From Variovorax sp. CAN15 (lineage in GTDB: Bacteria; Pseudomonadota; Gammaproteobacteria; Burkholderiales; Burkholderiaceae_C), in assembly GCF_030462475.1 (NCBI RefSeq), contig NZ_JASMRZ010000003.1, positions 110,886-174,885 of the forward strand: 64,000 bases of DNA, read 5' to 3'. Below, in pieces: positions 7,683 to 16,114 of the stretch (position 1 is its first letter; every line of letters starts with the position of its first letter). The notes beneath the pieces are model-generated. The model was not told the DNA's origin and made no database searches. It saw only the letters and a list, made by a program, of their open reading frames with translations. The position numbers and the translations under genes are program-made.

Positions 7683-8105
7683 ATGGCCTCCAGCGAAAAG
7701 TCGGCATGCCCGATCAACCTCGCGCTCGAAGTCTTCGGCGACCGGTGGAGCCTGCTGATCGTTCGCGACATGATGTTCGCGGGCAAGCGCCACTTCCGCG
7801 AGTTCCTGCAGTCGGAGGAAGGCATTTCCTCCAACATCCTCACGGAGCGTTTGAACAAGCTGGTCGAGTACGGCGTGCTCTCGAGGGCGGACGACCCCAG
7901 CCACAAGCAAAAGGCCATCTACAGCCTCACGCCGATGGGTATCGACCTGCTGCCGGTGGTCACGCAGATCGGCATCTGGGGCCGCAGGCATCGCCCGGTG
8001 ACCAAGGAGAGCGGCGCGCCCGCCGCCACGCTGGAAAAGGGCGGCGCCGCGCTGCAGAAGAAGATGCGTGCCGGACTGCGCAAGGCGCATCTGGGTTTGC
8101 ACTAG
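7683..8105 (+). CDS. HxlR-family transcriptional regulator
   Basis: A 140-residue winged-helix regulator. The N-terminal pattern CPINLALEVFGDRWSLLIVRDM with the family's Cys near residue 9 is typical of HxlR proteins, some of which sense aldehydes or oxidants through that Cys. The recognition region ISSNILTERLNKLVEYGVLSR (about residues 56-76) and the wing KAIYSLTPMG follow. The basic C-terminal tail after residue 105 is longer than the core family. It is divergent from the DHFR-like reductase gene, which is probably its target; the shared intergenic region has concentric inverted repeats. Confidence 0.9.
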   Translation: MASSEKSACPINLALEVFGDRWSLLIVRDMMFAGKRHFREFLQSEEGISSNILTERLNKLVEYGVLSRADDPSHKQKAIYSLTPMGIDLLPVVTQIGIWGRRHRPVTKESGAPAATLEKGGAALQKKMRAGLRKAHLGLH

Positions 8106-8281
8106 AAGGGCAACGCTCGTGCCGGCGGCTGGATTCGAGAACGCGCCGCTCGATGGCAAGGTCGAATCGCAACGCTGCCTCCTGTTCATTGAACCGGACT
8201 CGGTCGGCGAGGCCCATGCGCTTTGCAAGCGAAGGGACAAGCCCTCGCGCGTCGTCTGGCTGCGTTTAAGCTGCGCGCCAC

Positions 8282-8920
8282 ATGAAGCGACGACACCTCC
8301 TCCATCTGCTGGCGGGCATACCCGCGGCGACCCTCCTGGCGGCCTGCGGCAAACGCAAGGCATCGGCCACGGCGTTGAAGTCCGGTGCCCACGTGCTGGC
8401 CCTGGGCGACAGCCTGACCTTCGGCTACGGCGCATCGCCCGAGGCCTCATGGCCGGTGAAGCTGGGCGAGATCACGGGCTGGCAGGTGGAGAACGCGGGT
8501 GTCAACGGCGACACCTCGGAAGGCGCGCTGCAGCGCCTGCCGGGGCTGCTGAACGGCGCGAGCTACGACGCGATCCTGATCGGCATCGGCGGCAACGACA
8601 TGCTGCGCGGCGTGTCGGCCGCGGCCACGCGGGACAACCTCGTGGAACTGATCACCCAGGCGCGTGCGCACACGCCCTATGTCGCCGTGCTGGCGACGCC
8701 CTCGCCCGACGCGATGCGCGCGGTGGTGGGTTCGCTCAGCGATGCGCCGTTCTACGAAGAGGTGGCGAAGGCGCAGCAGGCACTGCTGGTGGCAAACGTG
8801 TATTCGAGCGTGCTGTCGGATTCCTCGCTGCGCTCCGACCGCATCCATGCAAATGCGCGAGGCTACGAGAAGGTCGCGCAGCTCCTCGCGGAGCAGTTCA
8901 AGTCCGCTGGCTGGCGTTGA
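8282..8920 (+). CDS. GDSL-family esterase/lipase (TesA-like), predicted lipoprotein
   Basis: A 212-residue SGNH hydrolase. The block GDSLTFGYG with the catalytic Ser is near residue 43, GGNDMLRG (block III Asn) near 105, and the block V pattern SDRIHANARGY with the catalytic Asp-x-x-His near 188-191. These are the marks of the arylesterase/thioesterase TesA group. The N terminus is a signal sequence with a lipobox, LLAAC (Cys about residue 21), so the enzyme is probably an envelope lipoprotein rather than the free periplasmic form known from E. coli. Its last 23 bases overlap the 3' end of the converging CYTH gene. Confidence 0.9.
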   Translation: MKRRHLLHLLAGIPAATLLAACGKRKASATALKSGAHVLALGDSLTFGYGASPEASWPVKLGEITGWQVENAGVNGDTSEGALQRLPGLLNGASYDAILIGIGGNDMLRGVSAAATRDNLVELITQARAHTPYVAVLATPSPDAMRAVVGSLSDAPFYEEVAKAQQALLVANVYSSVLSDSSLRSDRIHANARGYEKVAQLLAEQFKSAGWR

Positions 8921-9425
8921 TCAGGTCGACGTAGGCGCCCTGCACCAGCTGGTCCGCACCCACGCCCAGTCGCGCCATGAGCGCATGCGCCTCGGCGATG
9001 CCGGCGTCGGCGGACTCGCCCTCCTCCAGCACCACTTCGAGTTCGAGGAACTCGCCCAGTCCTTCCACGCGATCGAGGTGGATGCGCGTGCGGCCCGCGA
9101 GGAACAGCCGGCGCTGCTTGCGCACGCGGCCCGCCTGGCCCCATGCGAGCGTGAGCGATTCGCGCAGCACGTCGGGCGTGGTGCTGGGCGTGATCAGGTA
9201 GAACGATTCCTTCGGACCGCTGCTGTTGGCGCGGCGATAGAAGATCAGCTCCGCGCGGTCGGGCGCGAAGGTGCGCAGCTTGAGGCGGTCGGCGCCGTCG
9301 GTGCAGCGGAAGAAGGTGTCGTCCTGGGCGATTTCGATGGGGCCCTTGTCGGCCAGGGCTGCAGCGATGCCTGCCAAGCGGTCCACGCTGTCTATGCGGG
9401 CCTTGATCTCGATGTTTCTTGCCAT
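8898..9425 (-). CDS. CYTH-domain (class IV adenylate cyclase/triphosphatase-like) protein
   Basis: A 175-residue protein with the CYTH fold. The N-terminal signature MARNIEIKARI is the EIExK-type motif (here EIKAR). Strand patterns KLRTF, ELIFYRR and the Arg/Glu-rich LAGRTRIHLDRVEGLGEFLELEVVL (about residues 107-131) give the metal and triphosphate tunnel residues. Family members are class IV adenylate cyclases or inorganic/thiamine triphosphatases; which applies here cannot be told. The 3' end overlaps the GDSL gene tail to tail. Immediately upstream of its start lies the second copy of the structured repeat. Confidence 0.82.
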   Translation of the reverse strand: MARNIEIKARIDSVDRLAGIAAALADKGPIEIAQDDTFFRCTDGADRLKLRTFAPDRAELIFYRRANSSGPKESFYLITPSTTPDVLRESLTLAWGQAGRVRKQRRLFLAGRTRIHLDRVEGLGEFLELEVVLEEGESADAGIAEAHALMARLGVGADQLVQGAYVDLINASQRT

Positions 9426-9432
9426 TCAGGTT

Positions 9433-9523
9433 CTCCCCCAGGCTTCGCGCACTTCGTGTCGCTTCGCCAACCCCCTTCCGGGGGCAACACCGGTGGTCCG
9501 GCACAGCCGGTTCCACGGTGTTC
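9433..9523 (-). repeat. Structured ~95-bp dispersed repeat, copy 2
   Basis: Minus-strand copy: on the minus strand it runs from ACACCGTGGAACCGGC to GAAGCCTGGGGG, with the GCCCCC/GGGGG hairpin retained. It starts 13 bp after the stop of the minus-strand gene at 9536 and ends just ahead of the CYTH start. Orientation relative to the upstream gene is the same as in the other copies. Confidence 0.8.
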
Positions 9524-9535
9524 CTGGATTGACGG

Positions 9536-9904
9536 TCAAGGCGCGTTGCCCTGCGGCCCAACGGACGGCGGCGCCGCGCGACCGCTCGAGCCCGGCGAGA
9601 GCTTGCGACCGAAGGCCTCGCCCACCCTGCGCACAGGCCGGCTGGCCTTCTCGGACACGTTGTTGACGCCGCGCCGCGTGGCGGCATCCGCGCGGTCGAT
9701 ACCGCGGCCGGCGGCATTGGTGCCGCGCTGCACGCTGCCCACCACCTTGCCGCCGCGCGAGGGCGACTTGAGCGTGTGGGCGCGCTGCGCCTTCGGCGGG
9801 TTGTCGGCGCTCTGGGCCTGCGCGGCACCAGCCGGCAGCCAGAGGGCCACCACCATCGCCGTGGCGAATGCCGAGTGAAGGATGGTGTTCTTCGACGGTT
9901 TCAT
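9536..9904 (-). CDS. Exported basic hypothetical protein, 122 aa
   Basis: Not recognised. A signal peptide is evident (MKPSKNTILHSAFATAMVVAL, cleavage near AAQAQS, about residue 32). The mature part is basic and disordered-looking, rich in Arg, Gly, Ser and Ala, with a repeated pattern of short Arg-Ala-Gly units such as RGTNAAGRGIDRADAATRRG. There are no Cys residues and no membrane helices after the signal. Its ATG overlaps the stop codon of the cobalamin adenosyltransferase gene (ATGA), so the two are translationally coupled; a functional link is not obvious. A structured repeat follows the stop. Confidence 0.65.
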   Translation of the reverse strand: MKPSKNTILHSAFATAMVVALWLPAGAAQAQSADNPPKAQRAHTLKSPSRGGKVVGSVQRGTNAAGRGIDRADAATRRGVNNVSEKASRPVRRVGEAFGRKLSPGSSGRAAPPSVGPQGNAP

Positions 9905-10491
9905 GGGGCCTCCTTGTTGTCTGCCTCGGCCGCGGCTGCACGCGCCATGCGCTCGCTCTTCCAGTAGACGTCGTCGCCGCCGTTCATGCGGTTGAGCACG
10001 CGCGCGAGCACGAAGAGCAGGTCGCTGAGCCGGTTGAGGTATTGCCGCAGCGCGTCGTTGAGCTGTTCGATGGCACCCAGCGCCACCACCGCACGCTCGG
10101 CCCTGCGCGCCACGGTGCGGCACACATGCGCGAGCGAGGCCGCGCGCGTGCCCGCGGGCAGGATGAATTCGGCCAGGCGCGGCAACGCGGCGTTGTGCTC
10201 GGCCAGTGCGTTGTCCAGCTGCAGCAGCGCCTCGGCCTTCAGCAGCGTGAAACCGGGCATCGACAGCTCTCCGCCGAGGTTGAAGAGCTGGTGCTGCACG
10301 TCGACCAGCAACTCGCGCACGGGCTCGGGCATGGGCTCGCACAGCAGCACGCCGATGTGCGAGTTGAGTTCGTCCACGTCGCCCATCGCGTGCACGCGCA
10401 GGTTGTCCTTCGACACGCGCGTGTTGTCGCCGAGGCCGGTGGTGCCGTCGTCGCCGGTGCGGGTGGCGATCTGGGAAAGCCGGTTGCCCAT
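9901..10491 (-). CDS. Cob(I)yrinic acid a,c-diamide / cob(I)alamin adenosyltransferase, PduO type
   Basis: Transfers the adenosyl group of ATP to cob(I)alamin to make coenzyme B12. The 196-residue product has the PduO/MMAB signature: the ATP-binding N terminus RTGDDGTTGLGD (about residues 11-22), VDELNSHIG near 39-47, and the C-terminal active-site helix with CRTVARRAERA and YLNRLSDLLFVLARVLN. All helix landmarks are present, so it is likely active. It follows a DinB-family gene by 20 bp and its stop overlaps the start of the exported basic protein. No other cobalamin genes or B12 riboswitch are seen nearby. Confidence 0.93.
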   Translation of the reverse strand: MGNRLSQIATRTGDDGTTGLGDNTRVSKDNLRVHAMGDVDELNSHIGVLLCEPMPEPVRELLVDVQHQLFNLGGELSMPGFTLLKAEALLQLDNALAEHNAALPRLAEFILPAGTRAASLAHVCRTVARRAERAVVALGAIEQLNDALRQYLNRLSDLLFVLARVLNRMNGGDDVYWKSERMARAAAAEADNKEAP

Positions 10492-10511
10492 GGAGGCTCC
10501 TTCCGTTCTTT

Positions 10512-11018
10512 TCAGTGCCGCTCGACGACGGTGGCCGCGTCGATCTTGCCGGCCAGCCATTGCAGGCCCGCGAGATGCTGCTGGTCGTGGCTGCAGAGGT
10601 AGTGGATGAGGCTGCGCATGGTGAGCGGACCGTAGCCCTCGAACACGGCCGTGCGCGCGAGCTGCGCGTCGCTCAGGCTGGAGATGATCTCCATCGTCTG
10701 AATGCGCGCCATGCGGAAATCGGCCAGCACCTGTGCCGCGTCGGCCGCGCCGTAGTTGCGCTCGATGGCCAGCGGTTCGCTGTCGATGGATGCGAGCGTC
10801 GGATGCGATTCGGCCAGCGTGCGTCGGAAGCGCACGTGGTAGCCCTCGATCTCGATGTCGCGCACATGGCAGAGCTGCTCGATGGCGGTGAAGGCCTCGC
10901 TGGGCACGCCCTCCCACGAGGGCGGCGCCCAGTGCCTGAAGGCGAAGGGAATGGCCGCGTAGTGGGCCTCCAGCTGCGAAGGAAAGGCCGCAAGGGCGCT
11001 GAGTGTGGTGGGGTTCAT
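10512..11018 (-). CDS. DinB-family protein
   Basis: A 168-residue four-helix-bundle protein of the DinB/YfiT superfamily. The likely metal ligands are seen as His in EQLCHVRDIEIEGYHVR (about residues 47-63) and the C-terminal pair in YLCSHDQQHLAGLQ (about 141-154), giving the three-His arrangement of the family. These proteins are thiol-dependent transferases or unknown enzymes; none of the features points to a specific substrate. The start at 11018 is the first ATG after the divergent dehydrogenase promoter. The cobalamin adenosyltransferase gene follows by 20 bp, suggesting an operon. Confidence 0.8.
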   Translation of the reverse strand: MNPTTLSALAAFPSQLEAHYAAIPFAFRHWAPPSWEGVPSEAFTAIEQLCHVRDIEIEGYHVRFRRTLAESHPTLASIDSEPLAIERNYGAADAAQVLADFRMARIQTMEIISSLSDAQLARTAVFEGYGPLTMRSLIHYLCSHDQQHLAGLQWLAGKIDAATVVERH

Positions 11019-11090
11019 GTTTTTCCGAAGCGCATTATGGTGCTCGCTCCGTAGAATGACCGATCCCCCTCACCCGCCAGGAGACGCCCG

Positions 11091-12515
11091 ATGAATGCCC
11101 CGACCCAAACCTCGCACCTGCTGCCGGAGCTTCATCTGCGCGAAGTACCCGACAGCCTGATCGAGGCGCTGAAGGCACGTTTCGGCGCCAACTGTTCCAC
11201 GGCGATGGCGGTGCGCACGCAACATGGCCGCGACGAGTCTTCCTTCGACGCCCCGCCCCCCTCCGCCGTGCTGTTCGCCGAAAGCACACAGGATGTTGCA
11301 GACGCGGTGAGGCTCGCGAGCGAACACAGCGTGCCGGTCATTCCCTTCGGCGTGGGCTCCTCGCTCGAAGGCCACCTGCTTGCGGTGCAGGGCGGCATCA
11401 GCATCGACGTGTCGCGCATGAACAAGGTGCTGTCGGTCAATGCCGACGACCTCACGGTGACGGTGCAGCCCGGGGTCACGCGCAAGCAGCTCAACGAAGA
11501 GATCAAGAGCACCGGCCTGTTCTTCCCTATCGACCCCGGCGCCGATGCCTCCATCGGCGGCATGACGGCCACGCGCGCCAGCGGCACGAACGCGGTGCGC
11601 TACGGCACGATGCGCGAGAACGTGCTGGCGCTCGAAGTGGTGACGGCCGCGGGCAACGTCATCCGCACCGGCACGCGCGCGAAGAAGTCGTCGGCCGGCT
11701 ATGACCTCACGCGCCTCATGGTGGGCAGCGAAGGCACGCTGGGCGTGGTCACCGAGATCACGCTGCGGATCTATCCGCTGCCCGAGGCTGTGTCTGCGGC
11801 GATCTGCTCCTTCCCGAGCATCGAGGCCGCCGTGCGCACCACCATCGAGACCATCCAGCTCGGCGTGCCGATCGCGCGCGTGGAGCTGATCGACGTGAAC
11901 ACGGTGCGCATGGTGAACGCCTACGCCAAGCTGAACCTGCGCGAAGAGCCGATGCTGCTGATGGAGTTCCACGGCTCGCCCGCCGGCGTGAAGGAACAGG
12001 CCGAGACGGTGCAGGAACTCGCGAGCGGCCATGGCGGCAACGCCTTCGAGTGGGCCAGCACGCCGGAAGAACGCACGCGCCTGTGGACGGCGCGGCACAA
12101 CAGCTACTTCGCGGCGGTGCAGTCGCGGCCCGGCTGTCGTGTCATCTCGACCGACACCTGTGTGCCGATTTCGCGCCTGGCCGACTGCCTGCTCGACTCG
12201 GTGGCCGAAGCCGATGCCAGCGGCATCCCCTACTTCCTCGTCGGCCACGTGGGCGACGGCAACTTCCACTTCGGCTACCTGCTCGACCCGAACATTCCCG
12301 AGGAACGCGTGAAGGCCGAGGAGCTGAACCATTCGCTGGTCAGCCGCGCGCTGGCGCTTGAAGGCACCTGCACCGGCGAGCACGGCGTGGGGCTGCACAA
12401 GATGGAGTTCCTGGTCAACGAGGCGGGCGTGGGCGCGATCGACATGATGCGCACGATCAAGCGCGCGCTCGATCCGAAGAACATCATGAATCCGGGGAAG
12501 ATCTTCAGCCTCTGA
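11091..12515 (+). CDS. FAD-linked D-lactate dehydrogenase (cytochrome type, GlcD-like)
   Basis: Oxidises D-lactate (or a related 2-hydroxy acid) to pyruvate with electrons passed to the respiratory chain. The 474-residue product has the PCMH-type FAD domain first: PFGVGSSLEGH (about residues 85-95), the GGMTATRASGTNAVRYG loop (about 154-170) and VGSEGTLGVVTEI (about 210-222). The C-terminal FAD-oxidase domain carries the metal/substrate histidines in HVGDGNFH (about 385-392) and ends with GEHGVG and NPGKIF. Length and motifs match the Dld1/GlcD group. No glcE or glcF neighbour is present, favouring D-lactate dehydrogenase over glycolate oxidase. An intrinsic terminator follows. Confidence 0.88.
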   Translation: MNAPTQTSHLLPELHLREVPDSLIEALKARFGANCSTAMAVRTQHGRDESSFDAPPPSAVLFAESTQDVADAVRLASEHSVPVIPFGVGSSLEGHLLAVQGGISIDVSRMNKVLSVNADDLTVTVQPGVTRKQLNEEIKSTGLFFPIDPGADASIGGMTATRASGTNAVRYGTMRENVLALEVVTAAGNVIRTGTRAKKSSAGYDLTRLMVGSEGTLGVVTEITLRIYPLPEAVSAAICSFPSIEAAVRTTIETIQLGVPIARVELIDVNTVRMVNAYAKLNLREEPMLLMEFHGSPAGVKEQAETVQELASGHGGNAFEWASTPEERTRLWTARHNSYFAAVQSRPGCRVISTDTCVPISRLADCLLDSVAEADASGIPYFLVGHVGDGNFHFGYLLDPNIPEERVKAEELNHSLVSRALALEGTCTGEHGVGLHKMEFLVNEAGVGAIDMMRTIKRALDPKNIMNPGKIFSL

Positions 12516-12537
12516 TCACTTCCGGCGCTCGATGAAG

Positions 12538-12575
12538 AAAAGCCCGGCGGCTCTCAAGAGCCCCGGGCTTTTTGC
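12538..12575. terminator. Intrinsic terminator after D-lactate dehydrogenase
   Basis: AAAGCCCGG with GGCTC pairs with GAGCC and CCGGGCTTT around a TCAA loop, with one bulged base, then a T run. A and T runs on both sides mean it can also serve the converging CsgG-like gene. Confidence 0.85.
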
Positions 12576-12604
12576 CGTGCGGTGATCGCCGATCGATCGA
12601 TCGA

Positions 12605-13501
12605 TCAGTTCCTGCGGCGGCGCGCCGGAGCCTTCTCGGCCGGCACGTAGGTCTGCGACGGTGCCGCGCCGCCATCCACGCCCAGTCGGCCGCCGCCGCC
12701 AAGCCCTTGGCCTCGCACCGTCTGCGCCTTGTAGTTGCGCAGCGAACGGACCATCTGGTTGAAGGCGTCCATGAAGGCCGCGGCAATCACCTTGCCCTGG
12801 GCCGTGTTGGTGTAGCCGCCGAGGCCGCCGCCCGCGCTGCGGCCGGCGAGCGCACCGAAGGCGCCGAAGTCGGTCTTGGAGGCGCTGCCTTCGGAGGCGG
12901 CGACCTGCACGCCAGAACGGTTGTCGATCAGCGTCAGCAGCGCGCTGGCTTCCTTGGTCTGCATGCTGCCGCCGATGGCCGCGAGTGCACGGCCACGGCC
13001 GCCACCCACCAGGCCGCCGAGCGCACCGCCGATGCCGCCGGCATCGCTGTTGCTGAACACGATCTCGGGCGAGAGACCGTAGTCGGAGGCCACCATCTGG
13101 CCGCGTCCGAAGTTGCTGCCGCCGCGCATTTCGCCCGACTGCTGCAGTGCGCGCTCGCGCGTCATGGCGTTCATGCCGGCCGCGCCGCGTTCGACGACGA
13201 TGAAGCAGTTCGATTGCTGCACCAGCAGGCGCAGCAGGTTGGCCGTGGGAGGCAGGCGGTATTCGCCGGTGAGGATGGTGTACCAGCCTGCGCTCTGGTT
13301 CTCGATGAGCGAGACGGTGCCCAGAGGCGATTCGCAGCGCTCGAGCTGGCTGCTGGCGTTGTCGGTAGCTCCGCCCGCGGCGCTGCCGGTGGCCATGGTC
13401 TTGGCCGACTGGCTGCCCATCTGCATGTCGGTCGCGGCGCAACCGGTGAGAAGAAGTGCGCCGGCGGCGATGGCCGCTAGCGGAAACCTGGTGAGCTGCA
13501 T
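12605..13501 (-). CDS. CsgG/HfaB-family lipoprotein
   Basis: A 298-residue outer-membrane-type lipoprotein. The lipobox LLLTGC puts the lipid Cys at about residue 21. The pattern NCFIVVERGAAGMNAMTRERALQQSG (about residues 98-123) followed by ASDYGLSPEIVF and LTLIDNRSGVQVAASEGSA is the typical CsgG-fold core, as in the curli secretion channel CsgG and holdfast protein HfaB. There are no csgA/B curlin genes next to it, so the cargo is unknown. Gly-rich stretches (GGIGGALGGLVGGGRGRA, near 156-173) interrupt the fold and the tail is basic (ARRRRN). Five overlapping GATC sites lie over and after the stop codon. Confidence 0.82.
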   Translation of the reverse strand: MQLTRFPLAAIAAGALLLTGCAATDMQMGSQSAKTMATGSAAGGATDNASSQLERCESPLGTVSLIENQSAGWYTILTGEYRLPPTANLLRLLVQQSNCFIVVERGAAGMNAMTRERALQQSGEMRGGSNFGRGQMVASDYGLSPEIVFSNSDAGGIGGALGGLVGGGRGRALAAIGGSMQTKEASALLTLIDNRSGVQVAASEGSASKTDFGAFGALAGRSAGGGLGGYTNTAQGKVIAAAFMDAFNQMVRSLRNYKAQTVRGQGLGGGGRLGVDGGAAPSQTYVPAEKAPARRRRN

Positions 13502-13619
13502 GGTGGACTACTCCCTCTGTTTGTTCAGAGAACTGGGGTTGAAAAAACCAGCGGTCGAGGATACGCGCAAAGGATTGCAGGAATCAATCAAACGAATGCC
13601 GGAGCCTCGATTCGCAACA

Positions 13620-14585
13620 CTAGGCCGTTCGGCGGATGCGCTCGATCAATCCGTTGAGTGCTTCGATGGAGCCGAAGTGGATCGCGAGCTCGCCGCTCTC
13701 CTCCACGCGGCCACCGCGCTTGCTGCGCTTCTTGATGCGCACCTCGACTTCGGCGGTGAGCAAGTCGGCCAGTTCTTCTTCCACTCGCTGCAGGTCGCGC
13801 GACTTCTCGCCGTCGTTGCTGCGACGCGAGGGCGTGAGCGTGAACTCGGCCGCAAGCTTCTTCACCAGCGACTCGGCCTCGCGCACCGACATCTTCCTGG
13901 CGGCGATCTGGTTGGCCGCCGTGATCTGCGTGCCGCGGTCCAGCGACAGCAGCGCGCGGGCGTGGCCCATGTCGATATCGCCGGCCATCAGCATCTGCTG
14001 CGCGGGCTCGGCCAGGTTCAGCAGGCGCAGCAGGTTGCTCGCAGCGCTGCGCGAACGGCCGACGGACTGGGCCGCCTGCTCGTGAGTGAGCCCAAACTCG
14101 GTCACCAGGCGTTGCAGGCCTTGGGCTTCTTCGAGCGGGTTGAGATCCTCGCGCTGGATGTTCTCGATGAGCGACATCGCCGCGGCGGCTTCATTGGGCA
14201 CATCGCGCACCAGCACCGGAACGCTGTCGAGGCCGGCGAGCTTCGCGGCACGGAAGCGCCGTTCGCCCGCGATGATTTCGTATTCGGCGTTCTTGGCCGC
14301 AGCCGATTCGGGATCGAGCCGCCGCACCAGGATCGGCTGCATGATGCCCTGCACCTTGATGCTCTCGGCCAGTTCGTAGAGAGCTCCCTCGTCCATGCGC
14401 GTGCGCGGCTGGTAGACGCCGGCGACCATCTGGTCGAGCATCAGCGTGCTCGGGTTCCTCGGGGCGCCGCCCTCTTCCGCATCCGCCGCGCTGCCGCTGC
14501 CGCTGTTGTCGGCGGAAGGAGCAGCCGTCGGGCCCAGCAGCGCTTCGAGGCCGCGGCCCAGTCCCTTGGGTTTCTTGGTCGCCAT
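13620..14585 (-). CDS. parB: Chromosome partitioning protein ParB
   Basis: ParB loads at parS sites near the origin, spreads by CTP hydrolysis and works with ParA to segregate the origin. The 321-residue product starts MATKKPKGLGRGLEALLG, the chromosomal ParB N terminus. The CTP-binding region is seen as QPRTRMDEGALYELAESIKVQGIMQP-type sequence and GERRFRAAKLAG (about 105-116) with ENIQREDLNPLEEA (about 140-153). The helix-turn-helix THEQAAQSVGRSRSAASNLLRLL and a basic C-terminal dimer domain follow. The ATG overlaps the hydrolase stop by 1 bp (TGATG). Two parS sites are present in the window, in rsmG and mnmG. Confidence 0.97.
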   Translation of the reverse strand: MATKKPKGLGRGLEALLGPTAAPSADNSGSGSAADAEEGGAPRNPSTLMLDQMVAGVYQPRTRMDEGALYELAESIKVQGIMQPILVRRLDPESAAAKNAEYEIIAGERRFRAAKLAGLDSVPVLVRDVPNEAAAAMSLIENIQREDLNPLEEAQGLQRLVTEFGLTHEQAAQSVGRSRSAASNLLRLLNLAEPAQQMLMAGDIDMGHARALLSLDRGTQITAANQIAARKMSVREAESLVKKLAAEFTLTPSRRSNDGEKSRDLQRVEEELADLLTAEVEVRIKKRSKRGGRVEESGELAIHFGSIEALNGLIERIRRTA

Positions 14586-15130
14586 CAGTTCTTTTCTTTC
14601 GAGATTTCGTTCAGAAGTTTCCGGCCGTCGGGCCAGTCGCCCAGGCCCGATTCGGCGTTCAGGTGACCGCGCGCGCCGGCATCGACGAAGCGCGCGCCCC
14701 AGTCGGCGGCAAGCTGCCGCGAGCGCGAGGATTCGCAATAAGGATCGTCATTGGCGGCGATCAGCACCGCCGGGAACGGAAGCGGCTTGCGCACGATGGG
14801 CGACCAGCCCGGGATCAGGTGGCGCAGGCTGTCGCTCTCCACGTCTCCGGGTGCAACCAGCAGCGCGCCGCGTACCTTGTGCGTGTTGCGCGAATGCGCG
14901 GCCCAGGCGGCGACGAGGATGCAGCCGAGGCTGTGCGCCGCGAAGACCACCTGGCCAGGCGAGGCCAGCACTTCTTCTTCCAGCCGCGCGGACCAGTCGC
15001 CGCGCAGCGGGCGCATCCACTCATGCTGCTCGACGCGGTGATCGCCATGGACGGATTCCCAGCGGGTCTGCCAATGGCCGGGGCCGCTGTTCTGCCAACC
15101 GGGCAGCAGCAGGATGCGAGGCTCTGTCAT
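14585..15130 (-). CDS. RBBP9/YdeN-family alpha/beta hydrolase
   Basis: A 181-residue serine hydrolase. The oxyanion motif LLLPGWQNSGPGHWQTRWE (residues 7-25), nucleophile elbow FAAHSLGCIL (about 63-72), Asp in ANDDPYC (about 126-132) and His in GARGHLNAESG (about 153-163) are those of the RBBP9/YdeN family. It sits between parA and parB with 42 bp to parA and a 1-bp overlap with parB, so it is part of the parAB transcript. This inserted hydrolase is a curiosity of the operon; nothing suggests a role in segregation. A short palindromic repeat lies just upstream of its start. Confidence 0.87.
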   Translation of the reverse strand: MTEPRILLLPGWQNSGPGHWQTRWESVHGDHRVEQHEWMRPLRGDWSARLEEEVLASPGQVVFAAHSLGCILVAAWAAHSRNTHKVRGALLVAPGDVESDSLRHLIPGWSPIVRKPLPFPAVLIAANDDPYCESSRSRQLAADWGARFVDAGARGHLNAESGLGDWPDGRKLLNEISKEKN

Positions 15131-15132
15131 TT

Positions 15133-15149
15133 GCTACTGATTTGATAGC
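15133..15149. repeat. Short palindromic repeat (GCTA...TAGC type), copy a
   Basis: GCTACTGATTTGATAGC lies in the 42-bp gap between parA and the hydrolase gene. It belongs to the same loose family as 19590-19614, 51397-51412, 61234-61252 and 62578-62594: GCTAT arms around an AT-rich centre. Confidence 0.5.
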
Positions 15150-15172
15150 GACTTGCAAAATGCAAGAAGCCC

Positions 15173-16093
15173 TCAGGCGTTGTTTTCACTGGTCGAGTCT
15201 GTGGCCGGCGCGGCGGCAGGCGCCATGACGTCATCGGGAATGGGCAGGTCGGGCGTGATGCGCGCGACCGGCGCAATCGGAGGAGCCACCGCGCCCGACG
15301 CAAAGGCGCTCGCGGGCGGCATCTTGTCGACCAGCTCCTGGGCGAAGGCGATGAAGGCCTGGCTGCCACGCGCAGCCGGGTCGAACACCACGCCGGGCAG
15401 CCCGTAGCTCGGCGCCTCGGCCAGCCGCACATTGCGCGGGATGACGGTGTCGAACACCTTGTCGCCGAAGTGGGACTTGAGCTGCTCGCTCACCTGCTGC
15501 TGCAGCGTGATGCGCGGGTCGAACATCACGCGCAGCAGGCCGATGATCTGCAGGTTCTTGTTGAGGTTGGCGTGCACCTGCTTGATGGTGTTGACCAGGT
15601 CGGTCAGCCCTTCGAGCGCGAAGTACTCGCACTGCATCGGCACGATCACGCCATGGGCGGCGCACAGGCCGTTCAGCGTCAGCAGGCTCAGGCTGGGCGG
15701 GCAGTCGATCAGCACGAAGTCGTACTCGGCGCCGACGGCTGCCAGCGCGGTACGCAGGCGCTTTTCGCGGCGGTCGAGCGCGACCATTTCCACTTCGGCG
15801 CCCGCGAGCTCGCGGTTGGCACCCAGCACGTCGTAGCCGCAACCGCCTTCCACCAGTTTGTCGGCCTTGACCCGCGCTTCGGCCACCGAGGCCGATTCGA
15901 GCAGCACGTCATACACAGTGAGTTCCAGCTCGCGCTTGTCGATGCCCGAACCCATGGTGGCATTGCCCTGCGGATCGAGGTCGATCATCAGCACGCGCTG
16001 GCCGACCTTCGCCAGACCGGCGGCGAGATTGACGGTGGTGGTGGTCTTGCCGACGCCGCCCTTCTGATTGGCAATGCAGAAAATCTTGGCCAT
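15173..16093 (-). CDS. parA: Chromosome partitioning ATPase ParA (Soj)
   Basis: ParA forms an ATP-dependent gradient on the nucleoid that pulls ParB-parS complexes apart. The 306-residue product begins MAKIFCIANQKGGVGKTTT with the deviant Walker A motif at about residues 10-18. MIDLDPQGNATMGSG (A' box) and FVLIDCPPSLSLLTLN (B box) follow. The core ends near residue 260; the last 45 residues are a Pro/Ala-rich extension not seen in the shortest ParA proteins. It lacks an N-terminal DNA-binding domain, as expected for chromosomal rather than P1-type ParA. It is transcribed with the hydrolase and parB downstream. Confidence 0.96.
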   Translation of the reverse strand: MAKIFCIANQKGGVGKTTTTVNLAAGLAKVGQRVLMIDLDPQGNATMGSGIDKRELELTVYDVLLESASVAEARVKADKLVEGGCGYDVLGANRELAGAEVEMVALDRREKRLRTALAAVGAEYDFVLIDCPPSLSLLTLNGLCAAHGVIVPMQCEYFALEGLTDLVNTIKQVHANLNKNLQIIGLLRVMFDPRITLQQQVSEQLKSHFGDKVFDTVIPRNVRLAEAPSYGLPGVVFDPAARGSQAFIAFAQELVDKMPPASAFASGAVAPPIAPVARITPDLPIPDDVMAPAAAPATDSTSENNA

Positions 16094-16114
16094 GTGAGTA
16101 CCGGGGTCGATCGA

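Noticed and set aside
12591..12606. Run of overlapping GATC sites at the end of the CsgG-like gene
   Set aside because: Short GATC runs are found by chance in GC-rich DNA, and nothing suggests an origin or a methylation switch here.
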